From Abelmoschus esculentus (Eukaryota; Streptophyta; Magnoliopsida; Malvales; Malvaceae), in contig JAUCBN010000018.1 in the NCBI GenBank assembly GCA_035048815.1, forward strand, positions 13,048,001 through 13,112,000: 64,000 nt of DNA, given 5' to 3'. The notes below the pieces were generated by a model. The model searched no databases. It had not been told where the DNA came from and saw nothing but the letters and a program-made list of their open reading frames with translations. The position numbers were made by a program, and so were the translations under genes. This document shows positions 31,800-44,856 of the stretch, piece by piece (position 1 is the stretch's first letter; every line of letters begins with the position of its first letter).

Positions 31800-34183
31800 G
31801 AAAACCCTCAGTATGAATAATTTCTTTAGATTTGTGCTCTTAAAAGTTTCTAAAATATTATACTTTATGATCATTAGACTTATTCAACTTAAATAAACTC
31901 ACCTCTTAAAATCCTATTTATGAATGCTTACCGCCGTGAGAGGTGCAAGTTGTTATTCACTTAGTGCAAGTTTTATGTTCATACCATCAAATACTATATA
32001 TAAATGTCTTTTCTATTCCTTAATTTCACTAAAAATAAGTTTAGAATGTATTCAACAGATATTATAACAAAGATAAATTATCTAAAGATATAACAAAAAA
32101 AGTAAATAAATAAGTTTACATAAATATCCATAAGTAAACAATAAATTTATAATAATGGCTAGTTTCACTCAAGATACCAAGCACAACATTAATATCAAGT
32201 CTTTGAACAATAATATTAATTGTAAGAGGTACTCTTGTTGTAGCAATCAAATATTAACAATAAACTATGTCAAACAATAGATTAATATTTGGACTAACGT
32301 ATTGTTCACATAAAATACCATATAATTGTCACACATTTATCGCCACAGTTGTCATTGTAATTCGGCCAAATATTAATTTTTCTTTGGGTCAATTAATAAA
32401 ACGCATGAATTACAAAGACCTATAATTATCTTAATATTTTAAATAAACTAATCTACACAAAAGCGGTCACTTTGGTGACATTATATTTCAATTAATCTAT
32501 TAAAATATTAGATATCCGAAGTCAAAATATGAATTTAATTATTTCAAAATATTTTTCTTAATTTTATCTTTCACTTAAAGTAAAAGATAACCAAAATAAT
32601 AATAAATTTAAATAAAGGTAACCTCACTACAAGATATCGAACATTCCATTAATATTTTATCTAAAACATATTAACTTGTAAGCGATATCTTGATGTAGTA
32701 ATCAAACAATGATAATAAGAATATGTTAAACATAAATCTTTCTTTGGGTCGATTTATTGTTCACATATAAAACTGAATAATTATCACATGTCTATTACGT
32801 CAGATGCACATGTAACATTACTAATTATTAAGCTTCCTTTGGGCCGATTAATATTATCATAAACTGAATTACAAGCACAAAACCTTCTATATTTTTAAAA
32901 TAAAATAATTTTCGCAATAGAGATCACTTTGGTGACTTAATGCTTCAATCAATTTATCTTAAAATATATAACATAAATATAACAATATTCAAACTTAATA
33001 TTTATAACAGTCAAAGTTGAAATTTTTGATAACACTTGAGTTTTCAAAATAAACCAAATTAAGGTTGTCTTAATGGGCTATCAAAATCCAAATAATCAAA
33101 ATCTTTGATTGTTCTTCAAAAATTATTTAAATATATTTTTACTAAAACTAAATTCGATCAAAACATTTAATCTTTAACTAAAAACAAAAATACAAAAATA
33201 TCATACAAATGAGTAATTCGTATAATAATTACTTGAAACTTTAATATAATCATAATAATATAATAATCAAAAATAAATTTTTGATCAAACCGAATTGAAT
33301 ATATCAATACCAGATATATATTCTATAGTCTAAAATAACTTGTGATCAAAACTAAATACTGAATATATTAACCAAGTAACTACGTAAAGTAGCAGTAAAC
33401 TTTAAAAAGTATCATGCCAAAAGATTATTCAATCATAACTTAATAGACATAAACCGAATATAAAGCTTTAATAGCTAACTTGAATATAATTTTTTTTTGA
33501 ATCATGATAAATTTATCATGACAAAGTCGAAATTAATTATATTTTTCTTTATTATTAACGACCAAAACTAAAATTTTGATCTAACTGAATTTAACTTAAT
33601 ACCAATGATCAAAACTAAAATTTTGATCTAATCGAATTTAACTTAATACCCAATGATCAAAACTAAAATTTTGATTCAACCAAATTAAACATATAATTTA
33701 AAATATATATTTCATAAAAATAAAGTAAATATGTTACTATCGAAGTAATTGGAATCCAAATTTAAAATTTAATTTCCAATTAATAGCAACCCAAAAAAAT
33801 TAAATAAATTTTCACGCGGATAAAACCTAATCTTCATATAAATCTAGATTGATTTCTATGATTTCTTAATTAATCGATTCAAACCCATGGAGGTAAAACC
33901 AAACTGAATCCACGAAAATAGAAAAACAAAGAATGTTAATCCATTAGAAAAGGAAAAGCAACTTGATTGGCTAAAAACCAAAATCAAATCATAGGAAACA
34001 AAATCAGATTGATTTGTTTTTAAAATACAACAAATATATAATTTAATCTCATACGATTAATTATAAAACCATACCGAAGTAAATAATCCATAAAATTATA
34101 TTTAATTTTAGATCATATTAATAAATAAAAACCAAAAACTTATGATCTTAAAGATTCGACATAATTCTCGCACTGATGTCACT
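31800..34183 (-). repeat. C1 5' region with a diverged ~465-bp tandem duplication
   Basis: Two diverged direct copies, 32160-32513 and 32628-32968, sharing tctttgggtcgatt, caaaa...cactttggtgac and similar words. 33540-33690 has three ~50-bp copies of aatgatcaaaactaaaattt. No coding domain seen. It is unusually long for a copia leader, so extra insertions are possible. Confidence 0.6.
34160..34183 (-). other. C1 degenerate primer-binding site
   Basis: After the LTR end TTCTAACA the minus strand reads AAGTGACATCAGTGCGAG, which looks like a mutated TGGTATCAGAGC (tRNA-iMet) site at the expected place. Confidence 0.5.
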
Positions 34184-34630
34184 TGTTAGAATTAAAATAT
34201 ATTCGATACGAATACAAACCCAAGATCTATATATCAAATCGTCAAGAATAATAAAATAAATAAACTGAATGCGGAAGCGTACCTGAATTAATCGATAGAG
34301 TTTTTCCAAAAGGTTTGATCTTCTAAGAAGTTAGGTTTTCTCTTGCGGCACAACTCTCAGACGGGAAAAAGAGATTTGCAAGTTTATCTAATTCTTGGGG
34401 ACCATAACCCCTATAGTTGATTTAATAACCAACTAGTAGTTGATTTAATAACCAACTATTAAGTATTTATAACTCTGCCCCTCATCAAATTATAAATACG
34501 CCTTATGGTATCTACACTTTTAATTCCATGAAAATTTAGTACCTATAACACGTGTAACATAATTGGTCACTTAATTATGTGTTAAATTTTATAATAACAA
34601 TATATATTATACATTTGTGCCCACTATTAT
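34184..34630 (-). repeat. C1 5' LTR, truncated at its outer end
   Basis: Matches 28869-29336 but stops at cccactattat, lacking the last ~17 bp, and passes directly into the 87-bp duplicated PMD sequence. Confidence 0.85.
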
Positions 34631-34914
34631 ACATCATAGTTATTTTGCCCCACGATAATATTTTCATTTATTGGGATATCGAGCCGTAAATCTATATCTT
34701 GTAGGATTACTATGCACTCTCCAACTCAAAAAAAAATGTGTTTGTCTTTGGTTTTCAATGTTCGATCAACGGAGTTACCAATGTTGATACCACGTTATAA
34801 CCACACACAAATATTGCATTATAAAACCTGTATGTTGTAAATGACGAACAATATAGGCAAATGGCTTTTCTGACATTATCCCTCTATGATGAAAGCAATA
34901 TTGATCTTCCTACA
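34628..34914 (-). pseudogene. PMD pseudogene, upstream part
   Basis: From an acceptor-like atgtag near 34915 the minus strand reads, with stops and a frame change, GFYNAIFVCGYNVVSTLVTP, LIEH, stop, KPKTNTFFF and then ECIVILQDIDLRLDIPINEN. This fits the PMD pattern of a residue block ending in ERWRPETHTFH-like sequence followed by GEcTiTLqDV. The Trp of the first block is TGA. It includes the right copy of the 87-bp duplication (34628-34714). Confidence 0.72.
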
Positions 34915-35956
34915 TTTAATAAATTAAATTAATAACATTATAAAAATAATATATTTTTTACTTGAATATAAATAAGTTACAGATTATTTACGCCGATATG
35001 AGATGATATGTGTATATTGTTCAACTGTAATAATTGATTGGACATCATATCTTAATTTCTCTACAAAATAATTATTTTAACCAAACCTTGAATATGTATA
35101 TTTAATTTTATATAAATTAAAAAAATAAACATCTAATTAACGTAAAAAAGTGCTCTAAATACAATTCCAGATGTCGCTCCAAATATGCTATAAATATCAT
35201 TCCAAATGATTTATTCAAATATCTCCACCTCTTTGAGTACTTCGCTCCTACTTAGGTGACAAATGTATTGCAAGCAGGTGACGTTCAATTTATAGATAAA
35301 ATTTTGGATGAGGGCTATCTGTAAATGATGTTCTTAGTTAAATAAACATAATTACCATATCTTTATCATTGTTCAAATTATTAATTAGACTATCGGCTCA
35401 ACAACTTTTCTTTAACGAAGACGTCATCCTGTAAGTCACATCTCAATTTACTTTAGATTTCGTTTTAAATCTTCAATTATACAATAGTATGTCATACATC
35501 TATAATATTACCCTAAAACACTAAATGTATAAATATATTTCATTTTTATTTAAGTTTGTTAATATCAATGAATTACAATTATACATTTTTTTAATGTAAG
35601 CCTCTTGTATGTGTGATTTTTTAAAAAACGAACCTTAGGAGCGAGAACACTTACTTACGACCTTTTGCGAACTCAAACATACGAATGATATACTCATATC
35701 ATGTGATGATGTATGTGGTTCATATCGAGTTATGACAATTCATCAAAGACACTAATCTTTTCTATTGACATGTGCCCTCAAGATTTTTTTTTTTTTGTCT
35801 TTTTATATAATTTTTAAAAAATAATTTATCTATAAAATTCTTTCATTTTTAAAATAAATTATGTTTTATTGTCAAACCTTAAATTTTGAGTTAGTCCCTA
35901 TGTTCCAAGCCTTCATAAAGAACATGGTACCTCTATGCAAAGGTGGCTTCTCATAA
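34915..35956. other. AT-rich sequence, nothing recognised
   Basis: Possible intron and upstream sequence of the PMD pseudogene on the minus strand. I see no further coding match or repeat. Confidence 0.5.
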
Positions 35957-36746
35957 TAGGGGTGAACAGGTCGTATTTAGTCTAAATATTTTGAGTTATT
36001 CGAGTTAACGCGTCATATTTTATAATTTAAATTTGATTTGAATTTTTTTATTCCAGTTAAGTTTATGAAATTCAAGTCGAGTTCAAGCCAAGTCAAGTCC
36101 TCGAATCCTATAAAAGTTTAATTATAGTTATTTATCATATTGTGGTCCAGTTTGATTTTAATTTAAACGATATTCTTTAATCATATAAGATATGTATATA
36201 TATATTCATATTTTTATATTGGGAATATACTTTTTATATTTTTTATATTGGTATACATAGGGGTGAGCAAAACTCGACTCGACTCGAAAAAACCGAATAA
36301 TTCGACTCGACTCAAAAAAAATTCAAATAAAGTTCGAGTTGTAAAATGAAGATTCGAATAACTCAAATTACTCGAAATTTTTATAAATTAAATGATTAAT
36401 TTTTAAGTTTGAGACAGATCTCTCAATTTTTATGATATATATACATTGATATCAAATATAAAGAAATATTGCTACATATGAAAAAAATACATTATGCTCT
36501 TATATGATTAGAGAAAGTCGTTTAAATTAAAATCAAATCATACTATAACATGATAAATAATTAAAATTAAATATTTATAGGAACTCGAAAATTCGACTCG
36601 ATTCGACTCGCCTCGAATTTCTTAAACCCGACTTGAACTGAAAAAATTTCAAGTAAAGTTTAAGTTGTAAAATATAACTCGTCAACTCGAATAACTCAAA
36701 ATTTTTTTGATTCGACTCGACTCGATTGAATACTCACCCCTAGATA
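35957..36746. mobile_element. Palindromic MITE-like cluster (GGGGTGA termini)
   Basis: aggggtgaacagg at the left (35957) and gaatactcacccct at the right (36746), with inverted arms; for example 36070-36190 is the reverse complement of 36497-36640. A second left-type terminus, aggggtgagcaaaactcgac, sits inside at 36259, so one copy is nested in or partly duplicated beside another. Termini of this kind are typical of hAT-related MITEs; no exact 8-bp TSD found. A decayed extension with cgagtt words runs to ~37000. Confidence 0.65.
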
Positions 36747-39700
36747 TATACATCAAGAAAAAATTAAAAGAATTGACTAAAACTAAAAAATCAATCTACT
36801 AATTAACAAAATTTTCGAGTTATTTGAATTTTTAATTTACGATTTAAATTTTATTTAAAATTTTTCAAGTTTAATCGAGTTTATAAAATTTTAAGTAGAG
36901 TCAAAATAAATAAAAAATTTTAACCTCAAATTGATCAAAATTTTTAATTTTTAAATCGAGATAAGTTTTATTCATTTTATTCGTACCACAACTCTAGAAG
37001 AAGAAAAAACTCACCACACCAGAATCACTTCACCGGAATTCCCGCTTCTTCGCCATCTAAAGGTATTGCACACTTATATAATCAACAAAATCTAATCTTT
37101 CTAATAATCATTTTTTATCATAAATTCATAACTATTTGAATGTATTTTATTTATATTTATCTATAATTGTAACTTAAAAATAATAAACTAATAAAAATCT
37201 ATCAATTCGATGATTGATAGTTTTTTCCACTTCCTAAAAAATTCAAATTTAAAATTTTTAAAATTATTATAGTAATGATATCAACCGAATAAATACCTAT
37301 TTTATAAGGTGTCATTATTGTTTAACAACTTACAAAATATTAGATATAAATAAAAATTGGAATATTGACATCATGTAAAGTTAACTTTGCATAGCTGCAA
37401 CAGAAAATTTTAATAGAAAATTACTTTATATGATATATAAAAAAAATCCAAAATCCATAATATTTTAAAGTAATTATTTTATATACAAGAATTTGTGAAA
37501 TTTCGTTTGTACAAATATTTTAATTTTAAGGTTTAAAAATTTTATTTAAAGTCTTTTAATTCGCCTCTGACCATCAAATGAAATGTGAATAACCCGTCCT
37601 CCTCTCTTTGAAACAAGGGGCGCTTCTAGTTCTGTCGGTGCTTGAAACAATTTTGTCTTCTCCATATTACTATATCTCTAGAGTCAATAATTTTATATGA
37701 GGAACTACTGAACTCAATCACTTGCTGCCGTTACTTAGAGTTTAGGATTTTAAATGTTTGAGTTTTAAATTAAGAGGTATAATAAGAATTTAAGGTTTAA
37801 TGTCAAAATTTATAGTTTATAAATTAAAATTTAAAACCCTAATTATTTTATCTTAAACTTCAACCCTAATATCTAAATCTTAAATTTTAACTATAAATCC
37901 TAAATTATAAACTCACGTTAAACTTATAAACTTTAAATCCTAAATTAAATCTTAATCCTTAAATCCAAAATATTTATGATTTTTCACCGTTGATGTTTAA
38001 AATATTTTTTAATATTTTTATTATCATTTAATTGGAGAGGCAATTAGACAAATAGAATTAGAACCAGGAAATTTCATCAACAACCAGAGTTTTTTTTTCT
38101 TTTTTTTTTTCTAACACTGATTGACTAGTTTTATCTGTTTGATGGCTTACTCAATTAACAAAATAAATAAAGCTGAAACATACACATGGTCAATAAAGTA
38201 AGAACTATAAAATAGTCATTAAAATTTATTAATAATTATTAAAATGCAACGTGTGGTTATTCTTTTAATCAAATAATACGATTTATCTCCTCGTTTCTAA
38301 TGTTTATAGGAAAAAATATTAATTAATTCAACCAACATTCTGATGTTGTGGTCACCGAATTTTAGAAAAATAATTAGATAAATTCAATTTATCATATTAT
38401 TTATAATCTTAATTAATAAAATTAATCTATTTTATTTTTTAAGATAAATTTTTATTTTTATACATAAATAAAAAATAGAAAATTATTTAAAAATTAACTA
38501 AGATTAAAAATATCATAATTAAAATTGTCTAGTAATTTCTCTAAATTTTAAAATATGGCTATCAATTAAGCGTCCACTTCCAATGACCCACTTTTTTTTC
38601 TGAACAAAAACACTTTATTAATTTCCGCTCAAGTAACTGCCTCATACTCTAATTAATATATATTATAATATAATATGATGTTTACAATAAAGTTTAAATT
38701 ATTAAATTTTAGAGTTTAAATTCATAATTTTATATGGTTCATATAAAAATATTCACTTATATAACATGTAATATAAAAAACATGTAGTTTCTTAAAGAAA
38801 ATAATATAGAACAAGCTTACGTTTAAGTCCTAACATTATAATCGAGGTATTAATGGAAGAGAGTATAATAGAACAAGCATTATAAGCGTAATTGTATTAA
38901 AAAAAGGAATTATATAATTAAAAAGAAAGTTTAAGATCAGTTTTATATCCCGTTCAAGCTTCCACAATTAATAACGTCTAAAAGAAATATATTCTGAAAT
39001 TTTCGATTTCCAAAATTCTTATCTCGAAGTATTTTATTATCAATGAGATAATTATCGACTGAATCTATCATTAAACAATCAAAGACTAGATTAAAAGTTT
39101 ATCAATTAAAGATTAAATATTATTTTGGTGACTTATCAATAACCTTCATTAAATCTAATTTAGTTTTATCAAACAACATGCCTCGATTATTAATACTTCG
39201 CGAGACTAAGAGTAAAAAGATAATTAATTTTTCATACTTGTATAACATCTCTTATCGTCTTAACAAATAATTCTGGAAAAGTTGGAATTATTTCCTTGGT
39301 CCATATTTTAAATTCGTTTGTCAATAGACTTGAGACTCATGGACTTCGGTCTCATTGGTCTTCGTCGTGAAACTTAACCGTTTTCATGAGGTTTCTTTCA
39401 CTGAACGCAACCTAGTAGTGAATACAGCCCCTCAACGAACTTTTCGTAAAATGGTGCAAGTTAGAGTATTTTTAAGATTTTATTGATCCTAAGATGAAAC
39501 TAAAAATCAGGTCAAAGTTAGATTTTAAGAGTAAGCCTCATGTGATAAAAGTTAAGCTTGTAATAATACATATTTTAAAAAATTGAACCCTAATAATAAT
39601 TTTTTTAAAAAACTGCACACCTAAAATGTATAAACAAATATTAGAGAAAAAATTGAATTTTAAGAATGAATATTAATAATAAATATTAAAAAAAATCAAA

Positions 39701-41047
39701 TCCTTAATAACAAATAATAAAAAATTGGGTCTATAATAACCATTATTAAAAAATAAACCTGAATAAAAAGTATTATAAATTAAAATTTAAAAGTAAACCC
39801 TTAATAATAAGTATTAAAAAATTAAACCCTAATATTAATATTATAAAAAAAGTTAGGTCTGAGCGGGCGTACCTTTTTCCCATGCTTGGTAACAAGTCTG
39901 GTGCAGGTAAATTTATTTGCAATTTTTTTTAATAATTAATTCTTAAAATATCGAGCCTTTATTTGTGTTAAATTCAATTAAAATATCAAGTCTAACAATT
40001 AGCATTAGAGTAAGACTCAAATAGACAATTTAACAATCTTTAAGGGAATTTTGTGAATATTTAATCCATATTAATATTCTACGAGATCTGAAAATATCGA
40101 CATTAAACTTAAAAAAAATCTTTCTTTTATATGCAATGATAGCATACTCATACATTAAAGATAGATAACCTTTAAAATTAATATTTTAAATTATTTTTTA
40201 ATTATTTATTTTTATCGATAAAATGATCATTTATATTTAATTTTTTAAATGCATGATATCAAAATAGTTTTTATACATAAGTGTGTTTAACATACTCACC
40301 CTAGGCTCACAATTAATTCGTGGGCTGAATAGCGTGAGGGCTGAGGCTAGCTAAGGCTATGCTAGTCAGTAGCATGGACCACCATATTATATTCGGAAAC
40401 ATTTTTCTATTCTCTCCAAAGCACGGCCCTCTTTTATCTACAAATATACCTTGGCTAATCATTCTTTAAAAAAAACAGATTCTTGAGATGACACTGATAA
40501 ATAAAACAATACATTTAAATTAAAATTTATTAAAAAATTGATAATATTTAAAAATTCTAATCTTTATATATTAATTTTTGTATTAAATTTATATACATTT
40601 TGTTTAATTTTTTTCAATCTCCTTAGAAATTTATTTAATTTGTTATTAATTTTTGATCTAATAGTTATAAAAAGATAAAACAATATTTAATTTTCATATT
40701 TACAATTTTTTAATTTAACTTTTAATATTAAAAAAAAAAAATCATTAATTAAAAAACGCCATTTTCAATCTTGAAATATTTATAAATTTTAAGAGTAAAA
40801 TTTACTAATATAGTACAAATATTAAAAACTTCCACGTTAATTTTTGATGATTAGATGAATATTAATTTATTAGCAAAATTTCCTTTTTTAAAAAATATAT
40901 ATCAATTTATACTGAATGCTTATCTAATAATTTTAAATTAATATATAATTATAAAATTATATATTATGTAAATGAATTTTATTTATATAATAATTTATAT
41001 TACGTAGATTTTGATATAATAATAGCATGTTTTTGTTCTTTTCGTAT
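36747..41047. other. AT-rich intergenic DNA with minor repeats
   Basis: No gene seen. 37735-37990 has degenerate taaa(t)cct/aggattta words like telomeric repeat. 39575-39860 has about six loose copies of a ~35-40-bp unit with aataataagtattaaaaaa and aaaccct. The rest is low-complexity AT-rich sequence. Confidence 0.5.
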
Positions 41048-41056
41048 TATATTTTA
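41048..41056. repeat. Left TSD of M1 (tatatttta)
   Basis: Same 9 bp at 42316-42324; the match extends to 10 bp. Confidence 0.75.
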
Positions 41057-42315
41057 AGGTAAATTACACAGAAAATCATTATATTCTTGGGTTGATATCG
41101 AAATGATTATAATATTTTAAAAAGCATCAAATACATCGTTGAACTATTAAAATGACATCAAAATAATCGTCGACTATTAAAAATTAATAGACTGATGACA
41201 TATCAATAACGTGTCACCACCTGATTAAAAAAGAAAAATAAATTCAAAAAGACAGCTACCAGAGGAAATCGCACCTTGGTGTGGCTGCAAGTAGAAAATG
41301 TACATGGTTTAACCAATAAGCCAAGGTCATCAATTTGATATAAAATGCTAACGCTTTATATATATTTTTTTGTTTATAATATTTATTCTTTTACATGTGA
41401 ATTGAAAATAATAATTAATTTATTATATAATAAATTAAAGTTTTAAAATTAATAAGATTTTATTTATATATTGCAAATACTAAATCATAAACCCCAAACT
41501 CTAAACTATAAACTCTCAATTTAGGGTTTAGTATTTAATGTTAAGGATTTAAGGTTTAGTGTTTGGATAATTAGGTTTAGAGTTTAGGTTTAAACTTTGT
41601 AGTTTAGGGTTTAAATTTTATTAAATGAATTTTTATTACAATTAAAATTTTTAAATGAATTTAGAATTTAATATTTAGAGGTTAAGATTAGGTTTTAGCA
41701 TTTAAGGTTTAGAGTTTGTAAATAAAATTTTATTAATTTTAAAAATTTTAATTTATTATATAATTTAACTATTATTTTTAATTAAATTAAAAAAATAAAT
41801 ATAAAATTATATATGAATGTAAAGGAATAAATATCTTAAACAACAAATATATACAAAGTGTTAGCATTTTATATTAAATTGATGGCTTGGGTCTAGTGGT
41901 TAAACCACGTGTGTTTTCATGCTTACAGCAACACTTAGGTTTGATTCCCTCAGGTAGTAGCATGTCTTTTTGAATTTGTTTTCTTCTAATCAGACGATGA
42001 CACGTGTCATCAGTTGATTGGAGGAAAAAATTTAATAAACTAAAAATATATAAATAATATCATCCAATAAGATGGTGACATGTGTCACTATCTAATTAAA
42101 TAATTATATTATTTTATTATAATAAAATTATGACTAAATTAAAAATATGTATAAATGACAAAGAGTAAATGTATAATTATTTTATTTTTAACTTTTACGT
42201 CATCAGTCTGTTAATTTTTAACGATCAATCACTATTTTGATATTATTTTAATAGTTTAACGGTATATTTAACATTTTTTAAAAATATTATTGTAATTTTG
42301 ATACGGAATTTACCC
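41057..42315. mobile_element. M1: long-TIR Mutator-like MITE with telomere-like core
   Basis: Termini AGGTAAATT / AATTTACCC, with inverted arms of roughly 380-500 bp: 41057-41420 pairs with the reverse complement of 41830-42315, including gactgatgac and tgctaac(g/a)ctttatatat. It is flanked by the 9-bp repeat tatatttta. Long TIRs plus a 9-bp duplication point to Mutator-like elements. No transposase. The core (41480-41720) is full of tttagggttt / aaccctaaa-type words. Each arm also carries pol III-box-like sequence. Confidence 0.75.
41884..41965 (+). ncRNA. tRNA-like (pol III A/B box) segment in M1 right arm
   Basis: TGGGTCTAGTGG (A-box-like, 41888-41899) and GGTTTGATTCC (B-box-like, 41938-41948), 50 bp apart, as in tRNA-derived SINE heads. 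The inverted left arm (41267-41340, minus sense) has a weaker pair. It does not fold as a real tRNA by eye. Transcription is not shown. Confidence 0.4.
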
Positions 42316-42494
42316 TATATTTTAAACCAAAAGATTAAAGTTTTACATTATTGAGATGAAAGAGATGACGTAACAATCATAATCTATCATCTATATATTA
42401 TCCCCACAGTTTATGACACAGTGGTAATCAATTTTTGAAACAGTTGTCTTTTTCATCCACTTCAAATGGTATAAAAAGAGAAAAAAATATAATT

Positions 42495-43100
42495 AATATC
42501 TTGATTATGTTCGTTATTTTAGTATTTCAATTATTATTTTTAGTAAAATGGTACTTAGTGTTACGTTTTCGTTCTATTTACTTAGAGCATTGAAAATTAA
42601 CGGAAATAATAATGTGATTTTATATAATCATAATTTTAGTCCAGAACACTTATTATTAATTTAATTCAAAATTCATCAATTTAAAAATTATTTTAATTTT
42701 AATAGAATTCCATCATCATTTTTTTTCTCTTTGGTATTCTTACTAGTATCTCAACTCTAGAGTTTTGGTTATATAATGGATCCTGCATTAATCTCCATTG
42801 ACCACAAATCCTAAATTTTGATTGTCCATAGCATTATCTTTAAACTCCGAAACCCAAAATACGTTTGAATGACATTAAACCAAAAATTAAAATAATATTT
42901 AAATTAATAAAATTTTAGAGTAAATTAATAGATTATAAAAGTTTTTTTTGACTAAAACTATTTTTAACCCAAGTTACATCACAATTTCCATTAAGTTTAG
43001 ACATGAGAGGTACTAAAATAGAATAAAAATATAATATTAAATATTATTTTTCTCAAAATAATAGTTGAGATATTGAAACAATAAAACATGCATACTTAAA
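42495..43100. repeat. Foldback repeat at the left end of C2
   Basis: 42500-42715 is a diverged reverse complement of 42876-43095 (words ttagtattt...attattttta, gttctattt, attattttaattttta). The right arm is also present at the start of the second C2 repeat (46170-46400), but without its left arm. Confidence 0.6.
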
Positions 43101-44856
43101 GTACTAAATATATTGTTTTCCCTAAAAACAATCTAAGTCACCTCCTCTTATTCTATTTTTAATCGCTTTTTATATTTGTTTTCATTATCGATAGTTGAAT
43201 TGATTATTAAAGGTTTTTTTTATTTATTTTATCTCCTAATTATGTTATTTTATTTTGAATTATGTAATTTTATTTTGTTTAATTAGTTTTTTCGTATGAA
43301 TTATGAATGATATATTTTATTCTTTATGATATGTTTTTTTATATATTATTGTGTCAAATTTTATTTTATTTTTAAGATTAGATTTGATCTCTCTTATAAT
43401 GACCCACCTTTAGTTTATGCTTTTTTTTTTTTTTTTCATATTTGTGTGGAGGGTAGAGGTGTTTATAAAGCTTCTTTAAGCTTGAAGTAAGATAAAACCT
43501 TGAGGAAAATTATTAGGTGAGATAATTTTGGGTTTTGGGCTTAAAGTCAACGTCTCTTTTATTCTTTTAGTTCTCGAAAATTATAAATTAGTTATTTTGT
43601 TTGATTATATGATTATGATTGTATGATTCGACTTGTGATAGCTTAAAACTCCATCAATTGTCAAATTTGAATTAATAGATAATATGGTATAAAAACAATA
43701 ATAAATCACTCTAATTACTTCACATAATACGTATGATTGAATTGAGGCTTAATATTACGATTTAAGGGGTAAAATATAGGATTTTTGAGCTCTAAAAATA
43801 GAATTTTTGGCTCATATTCTAATACAGGATATACTCATATTGATACCTTTTTTGATAAACAATACGAGTTGTGAGGGTGTACCGATAGGAAATTGTCGCG
43901 TATTGGTATCCCTATTGTATTTGAAATTCTAATAGTGTTTTGGTGTACTGGCACACTTGGTTCATATCAATACCATTGTTCCATTAGGCGTATGTAACAC
44001 CTTTCATTATCGTTACTCAAGGAGGAATATCAATATTGCACAAGGATCAATATAAAAGTGAGCGTATTAATATTCGGTATTGATACACATGATTTATGAT
44101 CAGTATGCAGGACAAATCAAATATTTTGAATAAAAAATGAGTATTGATACTCGTGGAGTATTGGTACCCTAGAGAGATGTATTGATATTGAAAGGATTGA
44201 TATGCAAGATCAAATCGATTATCGATAAATGTCAAGTAGGTTGTTTTTGATACTTGATTGAATTTGCTAAAATCGAAAGAATTGAATAAATAAAATAATG
44301 ATTTTAGAGTGGTTTGGCCACGCCTACATCCATTACCTTAGCACACAAATAAGGATTTTAACAAATTCACTATATATTCGACTTTTTTACCGGTTCAAGG
44401 GATAACCGTTACAATCCTATCTTTTAGACTTGGATAAGATAGAAAAAGCTCTTGTTTTTGTCTAAGTCTAAACTAGAACCTCTCCTTTTACAAAAGATAA
44501 AAGATGTAAACTAGTAAACCTCTCAAAGGTGAGTGTTTACAAGAATTTAGCTCACAAAAAAGAGTACAATAGATATACAAATAAGCACTCTCTAAAATAT
44601 GTACAAGAGAAATAAATAAATACGTTTTAGACTCAAATTCTCTTGATCAACATGCTTGAATATATTTTCTTCTTGTTCTTCAAGTGTCTTTGACTTGTAT
44701 TTATAAAGTGAAATAAAAAAATTAACCGTTGAAAAACTACCCGTTAGACAACTACCCGTTAAAAGCTAACCGTTGAAGACTTTAATTCATTTTATAATAT
44801 TTGTTCAAGTCTAAAAATATTTTTCATTGAGTTATATTGAAATAAATATCTTAACA
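42861..44856 (-). repeat. C2 3' LTR-like repeat
   Basis: ~2-kb direct partner of 46161-48105. Contains gtattggtacc / tattgatactcgtgg words. Plus-strand end ttaaca at 44851-44856. Confidence 0.75.

Larger units (their letters stand above)
28869..34630 (-). mobile_element. C1: degenerate Ty1/copia element
   Basis: Direct LTRs at 28869-29336 and 34184-34630, starting tgttagaattaaaatatattc on the plus strand. Minus-sense remnants of gag (31480-31790), integrase C-terminus (31180-31340) and RT (30244-31080) occur in copia order. Protease and the integrase core are missing. A purine tract abuts the 3' LTR (29337-29350, minus GGTAGGAGAT). It is inserted in the PMD pseudogene. Heavily mutated. Confidence 0.85.

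Noticed and set aside
37600..38080. Another long-TIR element around the degenerate telomere-like words at 37735
   Set aside because: Only short weak inverted similarity (ttctagttctgtc type); not enough to call.
41884..41965. A functional tRNA gene
   Set aside because: Boxes are present but acceptor and anticodon stems do not form by eye; kept only as a pol III-like segment.
42858..42862. aatac as the partner TSD for C2 (aatac also at 48106-48110)
   Set aside because: The next bases do not start with the LTR terminus TGTTA, and the foldback makes the boundary uncertain.
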